A stretch of 64,000 nucleotides of DNA from assembly GCA_024220505.1 (NCBI GenBank), contig JAKZZE010000023.1:806001-870000 (forward strand). The letters run 5' to 3'. Positions 36,167 through 46,452 of this stretch are shown here, one piece after another. Source of the stretch: Rhizopus arrhizus. Lineage: Eukaryota > Mucoromycota > Mucoromycetes > Mucorales > Rhizopodaceae. Under the pieces are notes generated by a model. That model was given only the letters and a program-made list of their open reading frames with translations. It had not been told where the DNA came from and made no database searches. Position numbers and translations under genes: made by a program. Every line of letters begins with the position of its first letter. Position 1 is the first letter of the stretch.

Positions 36167-36821
36167 TTACGCTGCCCGTAGAATTTCTTCTAAGAACTCC
36201 AGATCTTTGACCTCTTCTTCCTTTCCATTTAATGATACTATATGCATTGTGACTTCTCTAACTTTATTCTTGAACTGGTTTAAGTCATCCTACATTAAGT
36301 AAAAATATTGAATTATAAAAACATTCTAATTGTTATCATTTATAGTGCAATTACTTACACAATCAACAACTACACTATTTCCAGAAATTAAAGTCGTCGT
36401 GATCTGTCGCAATTACATATAAAAAAAGCTTTCTAATTCAGTAATTTACTTGTATAGTCTTAATTTGATTGATAACATTGTTTTCAATCTTTTCATTCTC
36501 TTCATCTATATCTCCTATTTCTTGTACATTGTTATATTTTCTCTTGGAAATGCTGTTTTTATCAATGGAATCCTTCATTTATAGATATACAAGAAAAAGA
36601 TCATTAAACTTACACAATATTATGTTACAGATAAACGCCTTACCTTATCTTTAATTTTAACTTCGTTTGTTGTTATATTTTGGTTGGATAGTTTTTTTCT
36701 CTTTACTGCGTTCATAGCCAAGTTGGCCTTCAACTTAGCTTTTGTTGACTAAATTTCAGAAGAGTAAGTTTTCTATTTCTTTTTCAGTTCATATTCAATC
36801 ATTTACATTTTTTTCTTTCAT
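36167..36821 (-). CDS. Small five-exon gene of unknown function, predicted helical
   Basis: Exons 36821-36807, 36748-36644, 36572-36450, 36403-36359 and 36289-36167; all four introns are phase 0, with GT...AG ends, 37-71 nt. The product is 136 residues. The N-terminal half is basic (STKAKLKANLAMNAVKRKK) and the middle acidic (EIGDIDEENEKIENNVINQI). The C-terminus ends VKDLEFLEEILRAA. The pattern is that of a short coiled-coil protein, such as a kinetochore or chromatin complex subunit, but I recognise no family. The frame staying open across five exons with consistent splice sites is the evidence that it is real. The acceptor of exon 3 (TGAAG) is weak. The start is the only ATG after an in-frame stop. 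Confidence 0.6.
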
Positions 36822-38347
36822 TAAAGCGCGTGCATAGTCTTTTATGGTTTATATTTAGATGTGTTTCCTGATACTATTTTTCAACTTTCCATTCGTCAGC
36901 GCTGTGCATGGAGAAGAAATGAGAGGAACCCTCTTTGGCAACTGATAGCTTGTATAGCGGAGCTGTGGAATATTTGTAGATAATAACGTAAGAAATAGAA
37001 AGGAGATAGTACTTGAAAACTAGTGAATGAATCTCTATGTAATCTCTTTATTAGATTTCAAGACGAGAGAAAGAATCCATTTAATCAAACTATTCCTTTA
37101 TATAGGAAATGAAATTATTGAAGGACCGAAGTGAGTTCAAGGTCAATTTTAGTATTGAGCTTGAAGAGTATAAATATTGTATATGAGCTTTAAGGAATAT
37201 GTAATAAGTAATATTATGTATTCAATACTTGTTATTTCTTATATAAGATCTGAATAACCTCATACGAATAATAAGTATTTAATGAGGTAAATATGACAAG
37301 TTTCAATTTTACTGAAACAGGTTTTTAACTCGCCATTCACCTCGCCTTTAAACTTCCCCGCTTTCTGATTGACTCATCATACTCGCCATGCACCTCACTA
37401 TTTATCGTATTCCCGACATACTTTAAACATGATTCATATTCAATTTATAAGAAATCAGAGTACTGAATGCTTTCAAAGATTTATTACAGTCTTTTCTCTA
37501 TTATTCGGTCATAACTAATTCCACTCCTTTAACTCAATACAAGTTGTTTTAATATAGCTCCTGATGCAATGAGACATAAACGAAAAATAGATCTACTTAA
37601 ATAATTATAAACAGTCCACTTGCATAACCAGGAACAGATCTTCATACTAATTAATTAAAGTGTCTTGAAAAGGATATAAATACCAGATATAATAATATTA
37701 AATAAAAATATAACTTTTTTAAGTCTCGTTGAATTTTATAGTCTTTTTTATTCTTACGAGATAACACAATTTTTGTTTTTTGAAGAATTTTATAACTATG
37801 TGTTGTGCTCCAAAGATGATCATTGTATAGCAATCAAGCATTATGAACAGTTAGTAGTGTGACTATATGGAAATGTAGACTTATTAATATGTATGCATAC
37901 CTACCAAAATAGACTGGTGAATGAAGAGCAAGTGACTATATTAAATTATGAAACATCTGCATGTAATGAGTTGTTTTGTCAAGCCAGAGAGGTGAGAAAG
38001 AACCGGACGGGAATTAAGAAGCTTGGATAGACAACTAAAAGAGGACAAGAGAGAGTGGCGTTAAGGGCTTGAAGTTGTGAACTGCAATTAGGATATACAA
38101 TAGTTGATCAGTAAGAACGAGACGAAGATAAGTAAAGATAGAAATAGACGGACAGTCTAATAGAGAGAATAGCTTGATAATTGACTGATGTTTTATTAAT
38201 AAAAATAAATAGTAAAATATAATCTCTCTTATTAAATTGAGGGTTTTGTTTATAGTGAAAGGAATGTGCCATAAGGGCCGATAATGCCATGGCAATGCAG
38301 CATGTGGCCATCTGCATAATGCTCAGGAGGTTTCGCCAATAGCATAG
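36822..38347. other. Repeat-rich spacer with LTR-like relics
   Basis: No gene seen. The region contains AATAAAG and TATA-like clusters on the minus strand near 37030-37110 that resemble the stretch at 50490-50560, and an LTR-like block at 37545-37768. The stretch at about 37330-37400 is a reverse-complement relative of 41995-42050. Confidence 0.4.
37545..37768 (+). repeat. Possible short or truncated LTR relic
   Basis: The block has TATAAATACC, then TTAAATAAA, then AAGTCTCG in the same order and similar spacing as the LTRs at 5315-5710 and 42683-43097. It starts TG and ends ACA, but the flanks CAAGT and AATTT do not match, so the ends are guesses. Confidence 0.35.
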
Positions 38348-38930
38348 TGTTATAGAACAGCTTCTGATCATAACGGACATTGAATAATCACAACTAAAAG
38401 AAGTATATTAAAATTGATAAAAGATAATAATTTAAATCTTTATTAAATAAGATATATTCTTCTTCTTTTTTTTTTTTATAAAACTATCACTATTAGATTC
38501 ATTCTATAAAGTAAACATGAACAATAAATAAGTCATGACCTTTACTATTCATCATTTCTGTAAATGAATAATAATGGATCAGGTACCTAGTCAAATTTGA
38601 TCTGACTGGAGGCATTTCATATAAATATATCTTTCCTCTCAATGAAGACTGAGCAATTCTCCCAGATCAGTTAAAGAACAATAAGAGCTATAAAAACAAC
38701 GAATTAAAAATTTTCATAATAGATTCAGTGATCATTCTTCAATCAAACATGTCAATTATTGGATCTACGCTCATAACTACTCATTTACCCGCCAACTGAT
38801 AGAAGAATATAAATAGTAGACTTTGTAATGATTTCTTTTTAAAAATTAAGAATGTCTTAAATACAGTTCAGTCCCAAAAAGTATTCTTTTGGTTTTATTG
38901 CTACCTTCAAATTACTACCAGAGCATACCA
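38348..38930 (+). repeat. Solo LTR, family A, next to truncated Tc1
   Basis: About 583 bp match the LTR of element A, starting TGTTATAGAACAGC and ending CATACCA, where the family has CATAACA. The flanks CATAG and GTAGT do not match. Its right end touches the broken left end of the Tc1 alpha copy, so the junction probably arose by deletion or recombination. Confidence 0.85.
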
Positions 38931-38936
38931 GTAGTG

Positions 38937-40344
38937 AACGCAGTCACTGCACCCTCCAATTCTTCCAGAACTTTCGCTGCTTACTAATTCACCAATGCGC
39001 ATTATTTTTCTACTTTTTTTCTGTTGTCATTCATACATTCTCGTTTGGACATCTCGACATCTACCAAGTAATTACCCAACATGCAACCATTGACAGAAGA
39101 TCGCAAGAACACCATTGAGCTTTACCTTCTCCAAGGCTTTTCTTATCATAACATTGTGAAGATAGTCAAAGTATCATCATCTACTGTTCATAAGATTCGC
39201 TTAGAATTAGGTTTGCCTGCTCGAAATGACAAAGGCGGCAGACCAAAAGCGCTCACTAAACGGAAGCAGCAGCATTTCGTTCGCGCTGTAACAGCAGATG
39301 GACTCGAAAACGCTGTACAAGCACAGTTGTCGTTGGAGCAGAACTTGGGCAAGTCAGTTTCTGTAGATATTGTACGTAGGGCATTAAAAGATGTTAGTTT
39401 GGTCTCATTTGTCAAGCCAAAGAAACCATTAATTAATGAAAGAAATAGAAAGAGGAGACTCCAGTGGGCTCGTCAGCACATTGACTGGACAGTAAGCGAT
39501 CGGATGAACGTCATATAGTCTGACGAAACCAAAGTCAACCGCTTTGGGTCCGACGGAAAGTCTTATGCATGGAAAGTACCAGGTAAACCGTTAAAAAAGC
39601 ACCAGGTTTGTGAGACATTGAATCATGGAGGAGGTTCTATAATGGTATGGCCCAGGCTATATTGTGGATGTGGGCAAGTGCATGACAAAATATGTTTATT
39701 TGGAGGTTTTACAAGATGATTTGATAAAGTCCTTGGCTTGGTATATGGAAGAAAGTGGAAAATCTACAGATGAATTCATCTTTATGCAGGACAACGACTC
39801 TAAACATACAGCTAAAGTCGTATCAAAATGGCCAAATGAGCAAGAATTTCATGTAATGAAATGGCCACCACAATTACCAGACTTAAACCCAATCGAAAAC
39901 ATGTGGCAATTACTTAAAAGACGTTTGTTTAGAAACTATGACTGTCCTCCATGTGGTATACATGAGCTATGGGACCGTATAGGGCACACTTGGTACCAAA
40001 TCACAGCTGAAGAATGCCAAACGTCTATTAAAAGTATGTCAATTCAATGCCGTGCAGTTATTGAAGCTGATGGCTTTTGCATTGGATATTAAATAAGCTT
40101 ATTTCAACACATTTTGATTTCAAAACATATGGCCGCAAAACCGTTCGAATGTACCTTTGAATTTTGATTGTCCGTAGTGATGTTTAGGGTGCGCTTTGGA
40201 TGTTGTATTGTACGTCATCAGAAAGCCAAGAGTTTGTACTTTTAGGCAATATGTATTATAGGTAGCGCTTGCTAAGCATAATATGTCGCAAAAGGTGCAG
40301 AAAGAAAAAAATACGTTTTGTGCGAACAGTTTTGCTGGCCACTG
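38937..40344 (+). mobile_element. Tc1/mariner transposon, family alpha, copy 1, left end missing
   Basis: The right end is ...GTTTTGCTGGCCACTG followed by TA (40345-40346). The right inverted repeat begins near 40128. The left repeat is absent: similarity to copy 2 (58.1-58.3 kb) begins around AACGCAGTCACTG at 38937, right after a solo LTR. It cannot move by itself. Confidence 0.88.
39081..40092 (+). pseudogene. Tc1 alpha transposase, copy 1: stop codon plus 20-bp deletion
   Basis: The N-terminus has helix-turn-helix blocks (YHNIVKIVKVSSSTVHKIR) and the GRPKALT linker. A TAG at 39516-39518 interrupts just before the first catalytic block SDET. The frame resumes and is shifted again near 39644-39650, where 20 bp are missing between two GGTATGG repeats that copy 2 still has. 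The C-terminal half (39664-40092) has QDND and DLNPIENMW, spaced as DD34E. Copy 2 shares the TAG. Confidence 0.9.
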
Positions 40345-40441
40345 TAACTACTATTCATACCAAGAATAATGGGTAAGCAAAATTAAGAGAGTTTCTTTGT
40401 GATTACACACTTATCTTCCCTCAAGGTTGGTGACATTTTCA

Positions 40442-41916
40442 ATGCCTTCGTGCTCTGTATCAGACTCGTCGTATTTAGCTGAAATCAACTCAACCGAAGA
40501 GCAATCTAATGAAGTCAATTATCAGCTATCGTTCGATATTCGGCCTCCTAGCTATAGTGATCGTTTTGTTGTGGAGAATGTTGATGTGTCCAATTGTTTT
40601 TACAAATTCCAAACGTTTGTCATGGATCTCATTAAGACCAGTAATTTGCAGATGGAATCCCAAGTGCACCACCTTTTGTAAGATTGTATTTTATCTGAAT
40701 ATGGCAAAAACTTATTCTTTATTTGTCATGATTGTTAGATCACGATCATCCATCTTGCTCTTGAAGAAAAACAGAAATCACCCTGATATGGAACCCTTCT
40801 TTCCTAGTGATGTGCTCAACAAGGTTTTCAACCAATGTCGCCTCGCTTGGAAATTAGATGATGTTTTTCCAAACGACATCATGCTAAACTTGATGCAATT
40901 ATCTTGGGTAACATGAAAATAAAAAAAAAGACACCAACGCTTACCATTTCCTACTTAGAACCTTTCTTTCGGCTCAATGGATCGTATTGGTGTATCTTCT
41001 GCCTTAATGACGACTGCCAAGGCAACAACCAATCGCTTGGATCGAAAGATCATTCTATCCATTGGACAACTGTAAGATGCGATCGCTACACAAAGCGTAA
41101 TAAGTATAACTGATCGTTTAATATTCGCACGTAGCCTGCATACTCTGCCTATGGAAGCCATTATGGAACCGACAAGCGAATCAGAGCTCATTACAAGATA
41201 CCTCCTCCCTGCATTCCAAGCACTTTTTGATGATGACGAGCGCGCGACTATGATAAGATGGTAAGTTTTAATGAATGACCGTTACACATTTGAATTAATT
41301 TTATTTGATAGGACTACGACACAGTCTGTGGACGTCAAAAAATCATCATCATCAACAAACAAGCCAGATTGCATAATATCGATCATCAAAGGCAATTATT
41401 ACAAATGCAACCTTGGGTTTGGCGAGGTTAAGTCACCAATGGAGGTTGGTAACCATTTTGCGGTGAACAAAGACCTTTTTAGATTGGGCACATTTTGTAA
41501 AGCTGCAATTGACGCTGACAAGCTGAGTGCCTGTTTGGCACTACATGTAATTGGTAAGCAACAAGATACCTGATACATCACTAGATTCCTTTTTTTGATG
41601 AACTTCTGCAGGTTTCGACGTCACTTTCTATTTATTGGAACAACAAGCTGATGGTTTGTATACTATGACAGAAATATGCCACTTCACTGTTCCATCATCT
41701 ATTGAACACATCCCTGCTTACTTGACGAATTGCAACAAGCTAAAAAACCTTTTACATGTTTTTGAATCTCATTGCATTTCACTTATGGAACCTAGTGCCA
41801 TTGAATCATTACAATTACGAAAACGAACTTCAGCAAGCTTTGTAGACGTGAATATGACTTTGGAAAAAACAATCAACAGAAAACGTCGAAATGTCGTAAG
41901 CCATTTACCTCATTAA
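40442..41916 (+). CDS. Six-exon protein with PD-(D/E)XK-like motif, unknown function
   Basis: Exons 40442-40677, 40739-40907, 40959-41071, 41135-41260, 41312-41553 and 41612-41916; every junction keeps the frame and has GT...AG. The product is 396 residues. The C-terminal part has KPDCIISI, then a gap of 12 residues, then GFGEVK, the spacing and residues of a PD-(D/E)XK nuclease core (PD...ExK). DLFRLGTFCKAAIDADKL and IGFDVTFYLLEQQADGLYTM follow. I recall proteins with the same RPD...GFGEAK...DLLRL...GF.ITF layout as a large unnamed family in Mucorales genomes; that is memory, not a search. No transposon ends are found around it, but it lies between two transposons. Nuclease activity is inference. 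Confidence 0.7.
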
Positions 41917-42156
41917 TGCGCCCCTATTTCGTTTGTCTCATATTTCGAATAAAGTCTTCAGCAAGCATTTTAAAAAAAAACTAGATAAAGGGGAAGTGAA
42001 TGCCGAGTATGACGAGCCAATTAGAAAACGGGGAAGTATAAAGGCGAGTTTTTTCTTTTTTTCTTTTTTTTTTTAATTTGCCTTTAATATTGGTCAAACA
42101 ATTGAACTATAACAAACCATTAATATACTTTCAACATCAATAACTCAATCTTCAAA
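41917..42156. other. Short spacer upstream of truncated ORF
   Basis: Contains a stretch at 41995-42050 (GGGGAAGTATAAAGGCGAG) that is a reverse-complement relative of 37330-37400, then a T-run at 42055-42075. The TATAAAG could be the promoter of the following frame. Confidence 0.35.
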
Positions 42157-42682
42157 ATGCCACCGGCAAAACAAAAACGACTGAACCTATCCACAGATGA
42201 GATAGGTTCCCTCGTCAAAAATTTTCATCTCCACAAAGCTTATCTGCAATGTCCTCATTGCCGTGCTGCTGGGGCTATGGTCCCTGCTGCTAACCAGTCC
42301 GCTGAGTTTCCAACCTACTGCTCTCACTGCCAACAGTTTGTTGACGTAGGAACATTACGCAACTTCATTAGTCATCCAGTAACGTCCGCAGCATCCCCTA
42401 CAGACCTCCTCAATCTTGCAACAAACGACCAAGTACCATCTTACATTACTGCAATGATTGTGGAAATAAACCAACTAAAGTCCCAACAGGCTGAATTGCT
42501 CAACTTCCAATTGGAGATTACAAAATTGCGCCAACTACTGTCTGAACGCGATGCCCTGATAGCGGAACTTCAGGACAAATTAGCCGAACGCCCCCTACAG
42601 CCATCCAACGAGCTCTCTACCATGGACGGTCACAGCCCTGCACCCCAAGCTACAGTGGGTGAAAAAACTCTAAAAACGTTAT
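42157..42682 (+). pseudogene. 5' part of an unknown Cys-rich, coiled-coil ORF cut by chromovirus D
   Basis: From ATG 42157 the frame is open for 175 codons until the LTR of element D at 42683. It begins MPPAKQKRLNLSTDEIGSL, has CPHC...CSHC (a zinc-ribbon-like pair of CX2C motifs about 25 residues apart), and ends in a coiled coil (QLKSQQAELLNFQLEITKLR, then RDALIAELQDKL). Nothing after the element's 3' LTR continues it. It may be a Gag-like or LINE ORF1-like protein or a host protein; I cannot tell. Confidence 0.5.
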
Positions 42683-43097
42683 TGATGTATCCATCATTCA
42701 TAACTCGATATGAAAACAGTATTAATAAGCTACATGTAAAATATATCCAATAGATAGGCTACAGGTTAATTCGGATAATCTTCATTAAGGATAAGATGCT
42801 GCGTAATTGCACGGTTAAATTATATTAAATCCAGGAACTAAATCGCAGTCAATCGCAGTCAATCATATACGAGTATTCTATGGATAAATGCTTATGATGA
42901 CAAAGATAACAATGGAAGAACACGTAACCATTACCTATTTGTCATCAGTTATATCATACTCATTAATTATTAATCCATGACATGAAATATTATCCGTGTA
43001 TGAAAAGTATAAATAGAGTATCATTTTCTTATTAAATAAAGCAATCTCTTTATCGAGTCTCGTCCTCTCTTATTCCTTTCTATTCTTGGATAAATCA
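42683..43097 (+). repeat. 5' LTR of element D
   Basis: TGATGTATCC...GATAAATCA, 415 bp. It has TATAAATAGAG, AATAAAGC about 28 nt later and GAGTCTCGTCC about 15 nt after that, which likely mark promoter and RNA start. Confidence 0.93.
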
Positions 43098-43114
43098 TTT
43101 TTTTTGACGAATTC
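43098..43114 (+). other. Candidate self-priming site next to LTR D
   Basis: TTTTTTTTGACGAATTC, 17 nt directly after the 5' LTR. The reverse complement shares TCGTC with the presumed RNA start AGTCTCGTCC. There is no tRNA-like TGG. Confidence 0.35.
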
Positions 43115-46100
43115 TCTTTACTCTATTATTACTACGCTATTCTCAAACATGTCTATCAACTCTAATCTTTTGGCTTACAACGAAGAAACCCTTCTTTCTG
43201 AAAGTGACCCTGCTTTCATTGGTCCTAGACTTGAAAAGCCCTCCATGGTTAATGGGATCGAACTTCCTCTTACTGGATCCCCAAACTCTATTATAGAAGA
43301 CATAGAGATGGAAGAAGTTGAACCCAGGGCCATGGCCTCTCCGCTTGCTGGTGTCAAGAACAGTGGCGCAGCACCACCTTCTCAGGTCTCTGGTAGTCGT
43401 AATTTGACGGCTACCATCCAGACTTTGACGAAACAGGTAGAACAAATTGCTGCGGCTATCACGGGTCAAGAGCTTACAGGAAAGCAACTGGCTAACCTTT
43501 CCCGCGAATATACAACCAAGTCTACCATCTTGGCCTCCTTGTTGGACTTGCAAGCAAAACTGGCTAATACCTTGACTATACAGACCAATGGCTCTGCCAT
43601 TAACGGTTCTAACAGTCAACCTACAGTGGTTCCTCAAAACTTACCTTTGTTTCAGTACACTGGTAATGTAGAGAACTCAGCATTGCCCGTCTTTAAAGAC
43701 ATTGCTGACTGTATCCGACGTTTTGAGGATATCCTCTTTGCGTACCGCTTGGATGTACAGGTGCATTGGCAGCGCCTCATCCCTTTCTCCCTTACCCATA
43801 CTCAGCGTTCTTGGTATGATGAATTGCGGGTAAAGAAGAATTTATCTTGGACCATTTTCAAGGAGCAATTAACCTTGAAATATGGCATTGAATCCACTGA
43901 GGCTCAAGCCCACGCCTCAAGAGAGCTGTTAACCATCAGCATGCAACCTGATGAATCTGTGGAAAAATACACTGACCGCTTTTTGAAGCTCAAGCGTGAA
44001 GCCACTCCCGTAGCTGATGATTTTTTGGCTATTTTGTTTGTGAACTCCCTCACTGGTAGCCTACAAAATCATGTCAATATGGCCATCGTCAGTCTGGATC
44101 AGGAGGCAAAGAATGACATAAACCTCCTTTCTAGTATCGCAAGAAAGTTCCATACAAAACAACAGACCTTGCCCAATATGTCAACCAAAAAATTCCATAA
44201 CCAACCCTCTCAAGTCAACGGGTTGAACCCTCCCAGTGGTATTCATAAAAGAAACCACCGTACGGATGGAAGGACTTGTATCATCCATGGAAAGTGCAAC
44301 CACACAACAGATCGTTGTAAAAAGGCTCAGGAACTCGGAATTGCTAGCAGTATGAACAAAGAGACATCTAGTAAGCGTTGCTTTAAATGCAACGCTCCTT
44401 TTACTAGGGAGCATTTAAATGTTTGCCCTAAAAGGAATCAACCTCTTTCTGCTGGTTCTGCCTCTTCCTCCTCCTCTACTGCACCTACCATAACCAGGGC
44501 ATTCCGCTCACTTCAGTTGACTGGCAGTGAAGATAAACCAATGGGTACAAAGGCTTCTAAATACAACCCTGCCAACCAACAAAGCCACGATGAAGAACAG
44601 GATCTTGACGATGAAGCCGTCAAGGACATCCACTACTACTCATCATTATGTAAGTTGCAACCGTTTAATACAAAACTTCACAGTTTTAATAACAAACGTA
44701 CTGATTCCTTTTTTGTACCCATCACTATAGAAAACGTCCGTACTTGGGCTTTGGTTGATACTGGGTGCAATACTTCTACGATCTCTCCTGACCTAGCAAA
44801 AATTATAAACGTTAGAACTTTTCCTGTTTCAGGAAAATTACAATTAGCTAGTTTGAATACCTTGGTATCTAGAACTGCTATTACAGATCAAATAAAAGTA
44901 TTTTATAACGGAATCAATGTCTTGCATCAATTTGAAATTTTTAAGTTTGATAAGGATATACCTATTTGTATTGGTACAGATCTTATGCCTAAGTTAAACA
45001 TTAACTTGACAGGTTTAGCTGTTACGTGGGATAGTCTAATATCTCTACAATACCTGATCCAATAGACCCTTCACCTATCAAACCTAATAAGTCACCCGCT
45101 GGTACTCACCAACAGCGTGAACAACTTATGGACGCATTACAGCCATATTTGAGCGCCAATGCTAAGATCCCTAGCACGTCTGCATGTCCTCTACCTGAAG
45201 CGATAGTTCGCTTGGAAACTGAACCAGGTAAAACCACTTATAGACGGCAGTATCCTATTGCACTGTCAATCCAGCCTAAAGTACAAGAACAGGTTGATAA
45301 ATGGTTAGCAGATGGTGTAATTGAAATAGCTCCTCCTAATACTGCATTTAACTCTCCTTTGTTGACTGTACGTAAGAAGGATGCTAATGGTAATTATAGT
45401 GACGATGTACGGGTGTGTATAGACCCCAGACATATCAATGCAATACTCATTAAAGATCGTACCGACCGCTTTCAATTACCATTGATAGCTGAGTTGCATC
45501 AAAAAATGAGCGCTGCGACACTATTCACAGTACTTGACCTCAAACAAGCTTTTCATCGGTTACCTCTAGCTGAAGAGCATAGAGCCCTCACAGCTTTTAC
45601 ATTTAACGGTCAACAATATCAATTCTGTAGAGCACCATTCGGTTTGACCCCTATACCAAATCACTTCCAACGGGTGCTAACTACCCTATTACATGACTTG
45701 CCATACGTTACATGTTTCATTGATGATTTAACTATCGGTACTGGACCCGATATTGAGGAACATATCAAATGCGTAACTACTGTCATCGAACGACTTACAT
45801 CAGCTAAATTTATTCTTAACGTTGATAAATGTCACTTTATGCAAACTTCTGTAAACATCCTAGGCTTCACTATTAGTCACAATAGTCTCTCATTAGATAG
45901 CAGAAAGGTTGCAAATGCTTTAGCATGGCCAATACCAAAAAACTGGAAAAGATATACAACGCTTTCTAGGCCTCGCTAATTATTTTCGAAGTCATCTCCC
46001 AAATTTCTCTACCATGACCGCACCGTTAGATAAACTACGTAACGAAGGTTCATTGGAACACATTTGGACTGACAAATACCTACAGGCTTTTCGAAATATA

Positions 46101-46452
46101 CAGACAGCCTTATCTAATGCTCCTGTTCTGTCTATACCTGACATGCGTCATGAATTACAGCTAGCTACAGATGCTAGCAACACAGGAATTGGCGGTGTAC
46201 TTTATCAAATTATTGACGATAAAACTCGCTATATTGGATTCGCAGCAAGAGCACTGTCGAAGTCAGAAATGAACTACTCGACAACTAAACGAGAGCTGCT
46301 GGCCATCTGTTATCTTTTTGAAAGATTTCACAAGTGGTTGTATGGATCTCATTTTACGCTGTATACTGATCATAAAAGTTTGGTCTATCTTGGCACACAA
46401 AACATTCCTAATCCCATGATGCTGAATTGGTTCGAAACTATTTTCAACTATA

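Noticed and set aside
38343..38935. Target duplication around the solo LTR at 38348-38930
   Set aside because: TAGTG occurs on both sides but on the left it overlaps the first two bases of the LTR, so it is not a true duplication.
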